Below the pieces are notes generated by a model that did no database searches, was not told where the DNA came from, and saw only the letters and a list, made by a program, of their open reading frames with translations. DNA of 64,000 nt from Amphiura filiformis (taxonomy: Eukaryota; Echinodermata; Ophiuroidea; Amphilepidida; Amphiuridae): assembly GCF_039555335.1 (NCBI RefSeq), contig NC_092640.1, forward strand, positions 43,311,099-43,375,098. The letters run 5' to 3'. Position 1 is the first letter of the stretch. Each line of letters starts with the position of its first letter. Positions 1-8,902 of the stretch are shown one piece after another. Made by a program: the position numbers and the translations under genes.

Positions 1-23
1 ACATCACCTTTATTTGGCTTTAT

Positions 24-393
24 TTAAGGGGTACTACACCCCTCGATAAATTTGTGTCTATTTTTCATTTTCCCAAAAACTAATAACACAGTGATAACAA
101 AAGTTCACGTATATTATAGGGGCAAGGAATCCAATTACTACACTGGAATTTCAGTGACCCAAGACAAGCGGTTAGTTATTTATGATAAGAAAAGAGGTAC
201 CGCTAGAATGTACCTCATTTCCTATCATATAATACTGAACCGCTTGTCTTGAGTCGCTGAAATTTCAGTGTAGTAATTAGATTCCTTGCCCCAATAATAT
301 ACATAACTTTTTGTTACCAGTGTTTTATTATTTTTGAGAAAAATGCAAAAATAGTCATGAATTTACCACAGGGGTGTAGTACACCCTTAAGGA
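24..393. repeat. Palindromic MITE, family A (copy 1)
   Basis: The two ends are inverted copies (left ggggtactacaccc, right ggggtgtagtacaccc). The inner arms are also inverted: a block containing ataggggcaaggaatcc pairs with one containing ggattccttgcccc read on the other strand. No transposase is inside. The same family recurs at 5323-5655 and 38167-38517, where the centre is longer. It is a non-autonomous hairpin element by structure; the superfamily is not known to me. Confidence 0.8.
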
Positions 394-540
394 CATTTTC
401 ATATCATTTTAATGGACAATCCTGATGAATCTATTTGCGTATTCTTTTTCATCTTTTCATTGTCATTGAGATCATGATTTGATTTTTATCATTTTGATAA
501 CATATACCCCTTTTGTTTATTACTTTTTTTTTGTTTACAG

Positions 541-642
541 ATCCCAGGAATAGAGGTAGCTAGACCACAAGAACTGAATGGTGATGACAGAAAATTTGAA
601 GTCCTGAATGAAAAACCAAACTTTATGCACAGAACATTGCAA
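541..642 (+). CDS. Exon: PH domain of Dbl-type RhoGEF (central/C-terminal strands)
   Basis: The exon is 102 bp, bounded by a polypyrimidine-rich acceptor (ttgtttacag) and a donor (gtgagt), with phase 0 at both ends. It encodes 34 residues including KFEVLNEKP and HRTLQ. This matches the late beta strands of PH domains next to DH domains (pattern kFEiwn...yvLQA). It runs directly in frame into the exon at 2526, which supplies the C-terminal helix with the invariant Trp. PH domains of this type position a DH domain on membranes and on Rho-family GTPases. The DH part is not in the window, so the gene starts upstream. Family assignment is by pattern only; Trio/Kalirin-like is favoured over obscurin-like because SH3 and Ig exons follow. 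Confidence 0.72.
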
Positions 643-729
643 GTGAGTACTTCAACTTTTGTACTTGAGTACATAAGCGCTTGATCAGATAAAATCAATT
701 GATTGCTTGATTAATCAGTTCATAAAGCA

Positions 730-951
730 ATCCATTAGCCAGATCTGCAGTGGCGGGGGGCATGGGGAATGCCCCAGTCAGATCTCTTGCCCCTGTTTCC
801 CCAGTAAAAACTCAATATTATGAAAATATCCACTTTTTGTAGCAATTTTGCTACAAAAAGTTTGTTGAATTTTCCCCCCTGAAATTCACTTTGCCCCCCT
901 TGCCCCCCCCCCAAAAAAAAATTCCTGGCACCGCTACTGCAGATCTGCTCC
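730..951. repeat. MITE with ccagatctgcagtggcgg-type ends
   Basis: The left end has agatctgcagtggcgg and the right end has the inverted form ccgctactgcagatct. The interior is rich in runs of C and includes the self-complementary pair ctttttgtagcaa / ttgctacaaaaag. No coding capacity. It lies in the intron after the first PH exon. Confidence 0.65.
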
Positions 952-1224
952 GTGTTTATCCCCTGCCAATTACGATCATGTTGCAATCGTAGTACAAAAT
1001 GAATATTGCATGTCTACATCAATGTCATCAACATACCGCAATTGTGTCATCAGTCACAAATGATGAAAATGTCCATGATTAAGCCAATTTACAGCATGTG
1101 GTAATTGCCTACAAAAATTGCTTTGTGTCTACATTTCTTCATTGTGTCTGGTTTATTCAATGAACCAAACACAAGGTCAGTATTATGAATGATGACATTT
1201 CAGTGTGGGCTGATTGTGTAGGAA

Positions 1225-1508
1225 AATGACAAAAAAAACCCTCTTTTACAAGCCCGACCGACCCAGATGTGGCATTTTGAGAGATTTTTTTTTTAATTTG
1301 CTAAAATCACATACCCTTTTTTCAGCCAAAATTAATTAAAATTTTTTGAAAAAATTCAGAACATTTTTCAATATAATTATGTTTGCAAAAAAAATCATCA
1401 AATTTTTTTGCCAGATTTGTCAAGTTTCTGGTGATATTTAAGGGTCATTTTAGCTTCCAGAAAAAATTAAAAGTCTATCCGCCTGTAAAACAGGGGGCTT
1501 TTTAGTTG
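1225..1508. repeat. Inverted-repeat element in intron
   Basis: The left end aaaaccctcttttacaagcc and right end gcctgtaaaacagggggct are imperfect inverted copies around an AT-rich interior. This is a short non-coding MITE-like element. Confidence 0.5.
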
Positions 1509-1621
1509 CCTAATCAGGAAATTATGACACACTGATGACAAAATTCTCAAAGTTTGATTAGATGTATAGGGACAAGAAAATTATTATACTTAGTTCTCTG
1601 GGTTGATAGGATGAACAAATT

Positions 1622-1843
1622 CTAATATGTGACATGATCAAGGGGAATGAGTCACATGTCGACCCTGGTCGAAAATTAGTTTTAAATATGTTTATAAAGA
1701 GAACATTTAGAGCTTTCAGAACCTAAATTTATCAATCGCTGAAAACAATATAAAACAAAAGAATTTAAAGACTTTCTTTGCCAATATTTCAAAATCAATA
1801 TTAGCGACATCCGACTCATTTCCCTTGATCATGTCACATATTT
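1622..1843. repeat. MITE with tgtgacatgatcaagg ends
   Basis: The left end reads atgtgacatgatcaaggg and the right end reads cccttgatcatgtcacat, an inverted repeat of about 30 bp around an AT-rich interior. A related element with terminal tgtgacgcgatcaagcaaaa lies at 19132-19362. Confidence 0.75.
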
Positions 1844-2013
1844 ACCTGGAGCAGCCAGCCCACGAAAACATTGAAAAAATCAGTGCATCTGGGGACAGTT
1901 TATAAATACAGGTTTGTCCATCTATATAAATTATAAGGTTGTCACAATGATCTTCATATGTTGGACAAGCTTTTAATAGTTGGCTCACTACCCAAGATTG
2001 ATTGTTGTTGATA

Positions 2014-2262
2014 GGGTTGCCAAACCCGCCATTTGGTAGCCCAATTGGGCAACTTTTGACGATTTTCCCACGACTTTTGACAATTTCCTGTCCCATAGAA
2101 ACCAATGGTTAAGAAAAAAATTGGGCGACTTTTCAACATTGGCTACCGTGACTTCCGATAGTTTCATGCCCCATAGAAACCAATGGTAAAGAGAAAAGTT
2201 GGGTGACTTTTCGATTATTTGACCCGCAATTTGAGCTGAAATCTTTTGGCAACCCTGGTTGT
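2014..2262. repeat. MITE with agggttgccaaa ends and an internal duplication
   Basis: The ends agggttgccaaa and ttttggcaaccct are inverted copies. Inside, a block containing ccatagaaaccaatggt and a following ttgggcgacttttc / ttgggtgacttttc stretch occurs twice about 73 bp apart. Non-coding. Confidence 0.65.
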
Positions 2263-2525
2263 TGATTGCACCTATATGTATGTGGACAAGCTTATAATTC
2301 CATGGAGATCGGAAGTAAGTATATACTCTTCCCATGAGAGGTACTACACATCCGGAAATGTACACGATTACAATTATTGATGATGCAAGCTCCCTTGCAG
2401 GTTAATGGGCCAAAGCGAAATATGTCATTGTGTAAGGATTCAAATTCACTTGTCACAGGTAAATTTGTTATCATAAAAGCCTTCCATTTATTCGTATTAA
2501 ATATTATAAACATCTTGTTTCACAG

Positions 2526-2628
2526 GGCGCCAATAGCTATGTGATAAGAGCTTGGGAGAAAGAAATCTCAGACCTGGCAGAGACTGCTCAATTGGAGGGA
2601 AGAAAACCATTTCTTGTTAAAAATAGAA
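2526..2628 (+). CDS. Exon: C-terminal helix of the PH domain
   Basis: The exon is 103 bp, acceptor tgtttcacag, donor gtaagt, phase 0 in and phase 1 out. The 34 codons include SYVIRAWEKEISDLAE, the amphipathic C-terminal helix of a Dbl-type PH domain with its conserved Trp (consensus ...AW..EI..L). It joins the exon at 541-642 without a frame break and the linker exon at 4042 through a split Thr codon. Two decayed copies of this same exon follow at 2952-3050 and 3104-3209, which supports it being the functional copy. Confidence 0.78.
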
Positions 2629-2684
2629 GTAAGTTATCATAAATACCTATCATAAATACACCTGTACACCACCATACACCTATA

Positions 2685-2958
2685 TCATATACCGTTAAAA
2701 TTCGATAGTTAGCATATGTGCTTACTATCAAACGCTTTTGAAAACATGAAATTGAACCAAAGTCCGGCGCTTTACCAACTGAGCTAATGGGACTGAGACA
2801 CACATTTGCAGGTTTACTTGTTCGTATATAACTATGTGTATCGAAGATTTGCTAAAAACTCTTTACACTTTTGTTGATGGGGCTCTTCATGTTTGCATGT
2901 TTTAAAGGCGCTCGATAGTAAGCACATATGCTAACTATCGAGTTTTTACTGTATGATA
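2685..2958. repeat. Hairpin element carrying a tRNA-like fragment
   Basis: The left arm atagttagcatatgtgctta and right arm taagcacatatgctaactat are inverted copies near both ends, with a further match between aacgcttttgaaaacatg and catgttttaaaggcg. Between the arms, on the minus strand (about 2750-2810), the sequence resembles a tRNA 5' half: ttagctcagttggtaaagcg, like an A box, followed by ggttcaat, like a B box. This suggests a SINE fragment captured by, or source of, the hairpin. It stands directly before the decayed PH-exon copy. Confidence 0.6.
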
Positions 2959-3050
2959 AGAGCTTGGGACAAAGAGATTCTAGGACTTACAAATGTTGCT
3001 TAATAGCTCTCAATTGAGAGGAAGGAAGATAATTTCTCCTGGGAATTTCT
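2952..3050 (+). pseudogene. Decayed duplicate of the PH helix exon (copy 2)
   Basis: The stretch tgataagagcttggga matches the functional exon at 2526-2628 exactly, and similarity continues through the part equivalent to AWEKEISDL (here AWDKEI then divergence). In-frame stops follow, and no good acceptor precedes it: the exon start has been replaced by the end of the hairpin element. It reads as a dead duplicate. Confidence 0.65.
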
Positions 3051-3103
3051 CATTAGAAACTGCACTGGTACTGGCGGTACAAATAACAACCTAATATACA
3101 ATG

Positions 3104-3209
3104 TAGAGCTTTGGAGAAAGAAATAGTGGACCTACTAGCTTGCAAGAAGTTTGGCTCAAGGAAGGTCTTTTACTGTGCAAGTTGTCGAAGCACTTTTAGA
3201 ATTCCATAA
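3104..3209 (+). pseudogene. Decayed duplicate of the PH helix exon (copy 3)
   Basis: The sequence agctttggagaaagaaata aligns to agcttgggagaaagaaatc of the functional exon. In the matching frame it reads ALEKEIVDLLACKKFGSRK, still PH-helix-like, and stays open to a TAA at 3207. The conserved Trp codon region is altered and no proper splice sites are evident. It is likely an older pseudo-exon, although the reading frame is surprisingly intact. Confidence 0.5.
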
Positions 3210-3319
3210 ACCTACTAACCAACTACAGCAGTAAATCATGTCTTCCCGTAGTAATTTTCGCCACAACACACAAGGAACTTTACAATACATTTGATAGGAT
3301 GATCATATGGCCATGATGG

Positions 3320-3500
3320 AACATCAACGAAAGTCAATTCACCGTTTTGTTAAATCCAATAAGCCTTTGCCTTTTGACCCATGTTGTCGTCACACCGATG
3401 CGCACATTGTTACTGTGGACTTCACAGCTTCGGCGTGATGTTAAATGACGATATCAGTGTTCCATGGCTTATATGGGATTTACCAAAAGATGAATTATTC
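3320..3500. repeat. Hairpin element shared with 43608-43832
   Basis: It contains taagcctttgcc...gttgtcgtca and later gatgttaaatgacgatatc...gggatttacc, the same blocks as the element at 43608-43832. That copy is better preserved and clearly palindromic. Flanking sequence rich in gcgc/ttcgcgc up to about 3785, ending tccacttttacag, is also shared with the flank at 43500-43575. Non-coding. Confidence 0.5.
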
Positions 3501-3827
3501 ATTTTGCGACCATTATGTCATGGTCTACTACTGTCTTAATTTAATCAAATTCTGAATGATGCGCTGATTAAAATATATTTTTGCGCATGTAATTTTTCGC
3601 GCTTTGCTGAGTTTGAAGTACATTGCTAGTTTTTGATTTCACGATTTTGAGTTTTCTTTCATAGACCTATATTATTAAAAGAACATATTCGCATGTTTTT
3701 ATTTTTGCGGTAGCTGTGTTGCGCGTGAAAAGCACCAAAATTAATGTACCACGAAAATTTCCACTTTTACAGAAGGGCATTATGGGAAGACACTATTTGC
3801 TGCTGTGCTAACCAACCATCTCTCATC

Positions 3828-4017
3828 ATTGGGCTATTCCAGTTGAAATCCACACACCCCCTATGGAAGATATGACCTTAATCTCCCACACAGGGGGTAT
3901 AGACTTCAAATGGAGCCACCCATTCAGGTAACCTCATTTGAAAATCACACTCCCTGTGTGGAATATTAAGGTCATGTCTTCTGTAGAGGGTGTATGGAAT
4001 TCAACTGAAAGAGCCAT
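3828..4017. repeat. MITE family B (gggctattccagttgaaatc), copy 1
   Basis: An element of about 190 bp with inverted halves: cccctatggaagatatgacc pairs with ggtcatgtcttctgtagagg. Eight members of this family occur in the window. This copy ends only 24 bp before the splice-acceptor boundary of the exon at 4042, so the intron's polypyrimidine/branch region is at its very edge. Confidence 0.85.
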
Positions 4018-4041
4018 ATCACCTGTCTATCTCACATACAG

Positions 4042-4143
4042 CTCATTCGTTGATAAGACGAAGCTCCAATCGTGGTTCTGTACATTCCATTGGCTCCTCA
4101 CAACGTTCCAAATCCTTGTCATCATTCAATTCATCTGAAACAG
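4042..4143 (+). CDS. Exon: Ser-rich linker, part 1
   Basis: The exon is 102 bp, acceptor tcacatacag, donor gtagaa, phase 1 at both ends. It encodes HSLIRRSSNRGSVHSIGSS and QRSKSLSSFNSSETG, a basic/serine-rich linker with RRSS and RSKS sites that look like kinase targets. It joins the PH exon upstream and the exon at 7448 in frame. No domain is recognisable. As a symmetric phase 1-1 exon it can be skipped without changing frame. The donor (gtagaa) is weaker than its neighbours. Confidence 0.68.
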
Positions 4144-4465
4144 GTAGAATACTGGTTGTTCTTGCTTTAAAACAACTTGCTGTGGTGTTCTATACTAAAT
4201 TGTTGGCCTAACTGCTTTACAAGAATTGATCAGTCATACTACATGTCAATTTGTTTATAAACCTCATGCTTGTTTCATTAATTTAACCCTAACATGAACA
4301 CCCACCAAAGCTCACCAACACAGGAGCATGGTGGCCTATAGTCCATTTGGCGCTGTGTGATCAAAGGCTGTGTCCTATCTTATTCTTTAGAATGCAGTCA
4401 CTTTGTACCATACAACATGCTACAGATGCACTGACTCTGATCATGTGTGTGTCACAAGTGTGTAA

Positions 4466-4634
4466 CAGTGCAGGATGCTGATGGGGGTCAGACATTTTTT
4501 CAGGATATTCTTGTTCACAAAATAATCTCTTACAATCCATTGATCAAACTAGATATCAATGGATTGTAAGAGATTGTTTTGGGAACAAGAATATCCTGAA
4601 AAAAAGTCTGATCGCCATCAGCATCCTGCACTTT
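4466..4634. repeat. Long hairpin (about 75-bp arms)
   Basis: The left arm (gtgcaggatgctgatggg ... caggatattcttgttc ... atctcttacaatccattgat) and right arm (atcaatggattgtaagagat ... gaacaagaatatcctg ... catcagcatcctgcac) are nearly perfect inverted copies with a loop of about 10 bases. Non-coding MITE-like palindrome. Confidence 0.85.
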
Positions 4635-4671
4635 TACAAGTGGACGATACTGTCTCATGAAAGCCAAATGG

Positions 4672-4840
4672 ACTTATGTGGTTATGATCTCAGCGACTCG
4701 TTATTGCAGGGTTGTGGGTTCGAGTCACATTGTGGCCAACTTGTTGTGTCCTCAGGCAAGGCACTTAATCCTGCTTGCTTCACATTACCCAGGTATTCAG
4801 TGGGAGGCTGTTGTTAGGGATTGTTATACCTGCGCCGTAA
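4672..4840 (+). repeat. tRNA-derived SINE (5' part decayed)
   Basis: A B-box-like gggttcgagtcac at about 4717 is followed by the body cctcaggcaaggcacttaat, a motif also present (as ttgagcaaggcacttcac) in the SINE at 36225-36560. The A box is degenerate. The element abuts the family B MITE at 4843. Confidence 0.55.
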
Positions 4841-4842
4841 CA

Positions 4843-5130
4843 TTGGGCTATTCCATTTGAAAACCACACTACCCCTATGGAAGATTTTGGAAATATCTTC
4901 CACAGAGGGAGTATGAATTTCAAACAGAATGACACATTATATAGGCAGCTCCATTTGAAACTCACCATCCCTCTGTGAAATATTCAAGTTAAATCTTTCT
5001 CAGAGGGTGTATGAAATTCAAATGGAGCTAATGTGTTAATTCCATTTAAAATTCATACTCCCTCTGTGGAAGATATTTCCAAAATCTTCCACAGGGGTAG
5101 TGTGGATTTTAAATGGAATAGCCTATTGTT
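4843..5130. repeat. MITE family B, long palindromic form, copy 2
   Basis: It starts gggctattccatttgaaa and ends aaatggaatagcc, with paired inner blocks such as ggaagattttggaaatatct and its complement near 5075-5095. It is about 285 bp and symmetric. The same long form is at 6583-6870. Confidence 0.85.
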
Positions 5131-5245
5131 GTTGGCAGCTACACGGTGTGATATATCCTAGAAGCAGCACAATAAATGTTGCAAATTAACAAACAACTGA
5201 AGCAGCTAGACCAAACATAATCGACCACCTGTCACAAGTTAGAAC

Positions 5246-5732
5246 AATGCACATTCTTTAATACCAAAGTTCATTGTAAAATTACTAACTCACTACCTTG
5301 TTTATTCACACTTCATTACTTTTTGTGCCTATTTTTGCATTTTTCTCAAAAATCATAGCGTATTGGTGACAAATAAGATATGTATATTATAGGGGCAAGG
5401 ACTATAACTACTGCACTGGAAATTTTATTTCAGCACAGACAACAGTTGTGGAATTACAGTCAAAAATGAGGGAAAACCAATATTTGATCAATAAATCAAT
5501 AACTACTTGCCTTGAGTTGCTGAATTTTCAGTGAAGTAGTTGTAGTCCTTGCCCCTATAATATACATATTTTACTTGCCACCAATGCGCTATAATTTTTG
5601 AGAAAAATGCTAAAATGGGCACAAAATTGGCCAGGGGTGTAGTACCCCCTTAAGACAATGCACATTCTTTAATACTTAAGTTCATTGTAAAATTACTAAC
5701 TCACTACCTTGTTTATTCACACTTCATTACTT
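5246..5732. repeat. MITE family A (5323-5655) between 77-bp direct repeats
   Basis: The central hairpin element (copy 2 of family A, ends gggtgtagtacccccttaag) is flanked on both sides by about 77 bp of nearly identical sequence: acaatgcacattctttaata at 5246 and again at 5656, through actaactcactaccttg and cacttcattact. The flanks are far too long for a normal target-site duplication. Either a short tandem duplication already existed and the element sits in its middle, or the element and flank were duplicated by repair. Confidence 0.75.
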
Positions 5733-5914
5733 GACTACTCTAACATCATCATTTTATGTCTATTATCATCTTAATTGGAGCATAACCATATGCATAATAT
5801 CAGCATTTACCCCTTGATCATAAACTTTGGATAGCAAGTTTGCATCAATGTTGTAGCTAAAATAGAGAGATAACTTATTAGATGGGTTTTAAACATTTTG
5901 ATTTTATAATGCCT

Positions 5915-6200
5915 ATCCTCTATCTCTCTGTCTCTCTCGCTTTCTCCCTCTCTCTTTCTCCCTCTCTTTCTCCCGTACTCATTGTCACTCATTCTTCCCC
6001 TCCCTTCCCTCCTCTATCTCTCATTCTCCTTTTCTATTGCTTTCATTTTCCCTTCACCTCTCGCTATCTCTCCTAATAATTTGCTCTCCGTCTTACACTC
6101 ATTCCATCCATCTCTCTTTCTGGCACCTTTTTTCTCTCTGTGTCTCACTTTTCCTTCTGTCTTCTCATTTTTCTCACTGCCTCTCATCCCCTGCCTCACA
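5915..6200. repeat. CT-rich low-complexity tract
   Basis: A degenerate pyrimidine tract of tctctctct and ccctctctttct units on the + strand. Overlapping open frames on both strands here (Ser/Leu/Phe-rich or Arg/Glu/Lys-rich) come from composition only. Confidence 0.85.
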
Positions 6201-6582
6201 CTTTCTCACCATGTCAGTCTATTTATTGGTTTCTCTGATGATTACAACATTTATTCATAGTTGGACCATAGTCCATATAACGTCCTTGATTCAGTAAAGT
6301 AATATCAAATTTTGAGAATGCTTGCAGGAATCTGTTATGATATTTGGATTCCTTGCATCATTTCCTTTCTGGAAATGTATACTTTTGTATACTTCTCAAC
6401 ATTACATTTAGAGATATAATAAAATACAATATCTAAATTACTGACTATACCTTTTGAATAAGAGTATCTCTGATGATTATGTTTTTAAACCATACATATA
6501 TTTGGGGGCAGCTATTGGAAAAGAAATCATCATGGTAAAATTAATCCAAAGCTGCCTTATGTTACTTATTTTGGTCACATGT

Positions 6583-6870
6583 TAGTGGGTTATTCCATTT
6601 AAAATCCACACTACCCCTGAAGAAGATTTAGCTAAAGTCTGCCACAGAGGGAGCATCGATTTTGAATAGAATAGACAATCCGGGAACTTCCATTTATAAT
6701 ACTCACTCCAGTTGTGGAAGATATAGGTAAAGCCGTAATACAGGGGGAGTATGGGTTTCAAAATGAATAACTCTGGCCAATTACATTTGAAAAACATACT
6801 CCCCCTGTGGAAGATATTTCCAAAATCTTCCACAGGGGTAGTGTGGACTTTAAATGGAATAGCCCATTAC
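6583..6870. repeat. MITE family B, long palindromic form, copy 3
   Basis: It begins gggttattccatttaaaat and ends aaatggaatagcccatta, with inner arms like copy 2 (ccacactacccctg / ccacaggggtagtgtgg). Non-coding. Confidence 0.85.
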
Positions 6871-7077
6871 AGAGTCTCTGGTCAGTGACAATTTAGTGCG
6901 GGGGGTCTCTTAAATCACTTGCAGATTAGAAATATTTAATCATAACTGGCTGCGTCTTTCTTATGCTCACAAACTTAAACTAAACATAAAGCATCAGTGG
7001 CTGAAATGTTTGGCCCCTTACTCAACAAAAGGGGCTTTCTTAATTCTCTCCACACTGGTGTCGACTGCAGACAGCAA

Positions 7078-7276
7078 TTTAAAAAAAAAAAGATTTTAAA
7101 TCAAAAATTTCAGAATTGTACATTTTCCTGATCATGTTTGGGATCAGCTCTGGATCAGCATCAAAAATGCATTAAAATGAGTACAAACAAGCCTAATATT
7201 GATTCAGTGGTTCTTGAGATAGCTCTTGATATTTTGAGAATATATCTTAAAAACTTTTTATGTTGAAGCCTATGGC
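7078..7276. repeat. Dispersed repeat, inverted copy at 63130-63360
   Basis: Blocks such as gcattaaaatgagtacaaac and tgttgaagcctatggctagc recur in reverse complement at 63130-63360 (gctagccataggcttcaaca, gtttgtactcattttaatgc). Both copies include an A-rich run and ctgcagac. About 200 bp, no coding potential seen. Confidence 0.75.
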
Positions 7277-7447
7277 TAGCACAGAGTGCATTAAACAAAC
7301 TCCAGGTAAGTGGGCCCTCCTTTAATCACACATCATGGTTTGGTATTAAGAACTAGTGCCAAATTTATGTCTGATAAACATTTACATGTAGGCACAAAGC
7401 CAAGGGTATAATGTAAACCATTCCTATTGCTTCCCATGTTTTCATAG

Positions 7448-7578
7448 GGTCCATTGGTGCACCAAGTATAGCAAGCAGCAACAGATCTAGTGACCTGTCC
7501 GTCTTCACTCCAGATACCGCTAGCAATAGGTCCAGTTTTATCAGCTATGTTAGTAATGCAGATCAGGACGTTACCAAG
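7448..7578 (+). CDS. Exon: Ser-rich linker, part 2
   Basis: The exon is 131 bp, acceptor tgttttcatag, donor gtaaga, phase 1 in and phase 0 out. It encodes SIGAPSIASSNRSSDLSVF and DTASNRSSFISYVSNADQ, a Ser/Asn-rich linker continuing that of 4042-4143. It joins in frame to the SH3-like exon at 8659, which starts in phase 0. No domain is recognised. A family B MITE starts 33 bp after the donor. Confidence 0.7.
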
Positions 7579-7611
7579 GTAAGATGATTGTCTCTTCATT
7601 TGTTTCTCTCA

Positions 7612-7780
7612 CAATGGGCTATTTCATTTGAAATCTATACACCCCATATGGCAGACATGATTTTTATCTTCCACAGCAGGGGTGTAGATTTCGAATGGTT
7701 ACCTGAATAGGTGACTCTATTTGAAATCCACTGGAAAGTAAGTTCATGTCTTCCATAGAGAGTGTATGGAAAAGCCAATT
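7612..7780. repeat. MITE family B, degenerate copy 4
   Basis: It begins tgggctatttcatttgaaat, with paired atggcagacatg / catgtcttccatag blocks. The right end is eroded (tggaaaagcc). Confidence 0.7.
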
Positions 7781-7794
7781 CTGTGCACACCTAA

Positions 7795-8190
7795 GCAGTT
7801 AAATTAGCTCAAGTGGTAAGGCGTTAAAGCATTTTCTACCCTGATGTGGTGGTGACGTCAAAGCGTTGAGGCATCTGTTTTGTGTGCGCATCTATGAGGC
7901 GTCTTAAAGTGTGTGTACACCAGCGCTTTGAGCGAACACTAGTAATTTGTAGCTGCGCTCAATGATGTGTGCACTGACGTCACTGCCACATCAGGGTGGA
8001 AAATGCTTTAGACTGCGGTGGATTGGTGTTTGACAGTGTGAGTTTGACAGTGTGAGTTTGAACCCTGGTGCAGTCTCTGTATGATCTTGTGAATAATTGA
8101 GGTAACTTGTCATTCCCCTAGCAAGGAATTAACTGCTTGATTGTCTCGATTACCCATACAATATAACTTGGGGAGCTGATCCTGGCTGCG
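7795..8190 (+). repeat. tRNA-derived SINE interrupted by a nested hairpin
   Basis: The A-box-like ttagctcaagtggtaaggcg at about 7802 and B-box-like gtttgaaccctgg at about 8057 belong to one SINE head, but about 190 bp (about 7826-8014) separate them. That insert is a hairpin: gcattttctaccctgatgtg pairs with cacatcagggtggaaaatgc. After the B box the body continues to ggggagctgatcctggctgc, the tail motif shared with the SINEs at 32527 and 35805. A short gtgagtttgacagt repeat lies before the B box. Confidence 0.65.
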
Positions 8191-8658
8191 ATGGTTGTAG
8201 GTATTTGGCCTTGAATTTAGCAAACTAGATGTAGTCAAAAGGATCCAAGTATGTTCTGATGACCATACAATCTTGACTCTAATATTTTGATTATATTGTT
8301 GTCTTTATTTACATAGCACTCTAATGAAGCTTGCAACCTGTTTGAAATCACACACAATGTGGTAACACAAGGTGTTGAAGGCCTGGAATTCAGCAAAGGA
8401 GATGTAGTCAAAATGATCCTAGTGTGTTATGATGACCACACTATATGTACACTTATGTTTTGATGTCTTATTTTCTTTATACATAGCACTCTAACGAAGC
8501 TGGTAACCTGTTTGAAATCACACACAATGTGGTAGCACAAGGCGTAGAAGGCCTGGAATTCAGCAAAGGAGATGTAGTCAAAATGATACAAGTGTTATGA
8601 TGAGCATACAATATGTACACTTATGTTTTGATGTCTTATTTTCTTTATATATACATAG
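8190..8658 (+). pseudogene. Three partial 5' copies of the SH3 exon
   Basis: Three units precede the intact SH3 exon. The first (about 8190-8310) is decayed (ggccttgaatttagcaaact). The second (exon part from 8317) and third (from 8487) each keep the acceptor acatag and the first about 95-100 bp of coding sequence (HSNEA..LFEITHNVV.QGVEGLEFSKGDVVKM), then run into stop codons and intron-like sequence instead of the second half of the SH3 domain. The spacing of about 170 bp to 8659 shows tandem duplication of the acceptor plus exon 5' half. None is an SH3 domain by itself. Confidence 0.8.
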
Positions 8659-8890
8659 CACTCTAATGAAGCTGGCAACCTGTTTGAAATTACACACAAT
8701 GTGGTAGCACAAGGCGTAGAAGGCCTGGAATTCAGCAAAGGAGATATAGTGAAAGTGATCAAAGTGTGCGAGGATGACAGTACATTCCATATACAAACCA
8801 TTCCAACAGAGTCTTTCCCTTACACAAAGGATGGATATATTGCTAGGGAGTATTTGAAGAAGATTGAGGAGACGGTTCCTATGCAACAAG
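8659..8890 (+). CDS. Exon: SH3-like domain
   Basis: The exon is 232 bp, acceptor atatacatag, donor gtaagg, phase 0 in and phase 1 out. The 77 residues contain GLEFSKGDIVKVIKV (the LSFKKGD strand typical of SH3) and DGYIAREYLKKIEE (the GyiPsnYv end of SH3). The usual Trp of the n-Src/specificity region is absent; there the text reads EDDSTFHIQTIP. The fold may therefore be kept while classical proline-motif binding is reduced. The domain sits between the PH linker and an Ig domain, as in the second GEF module of Trio/Kalirin. Its first half is repeated upstream and its second half downstream, but only this unit is complete. Confidence 0.75.
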
Positions 8891-8902
8891 GTAAGGCCTA
8901 GG

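Noticed and set aside
5807..6297. Overlapping open frames on both strands around 6 kb
   Set aside because: They come from a low-complexity CT-rich tract.
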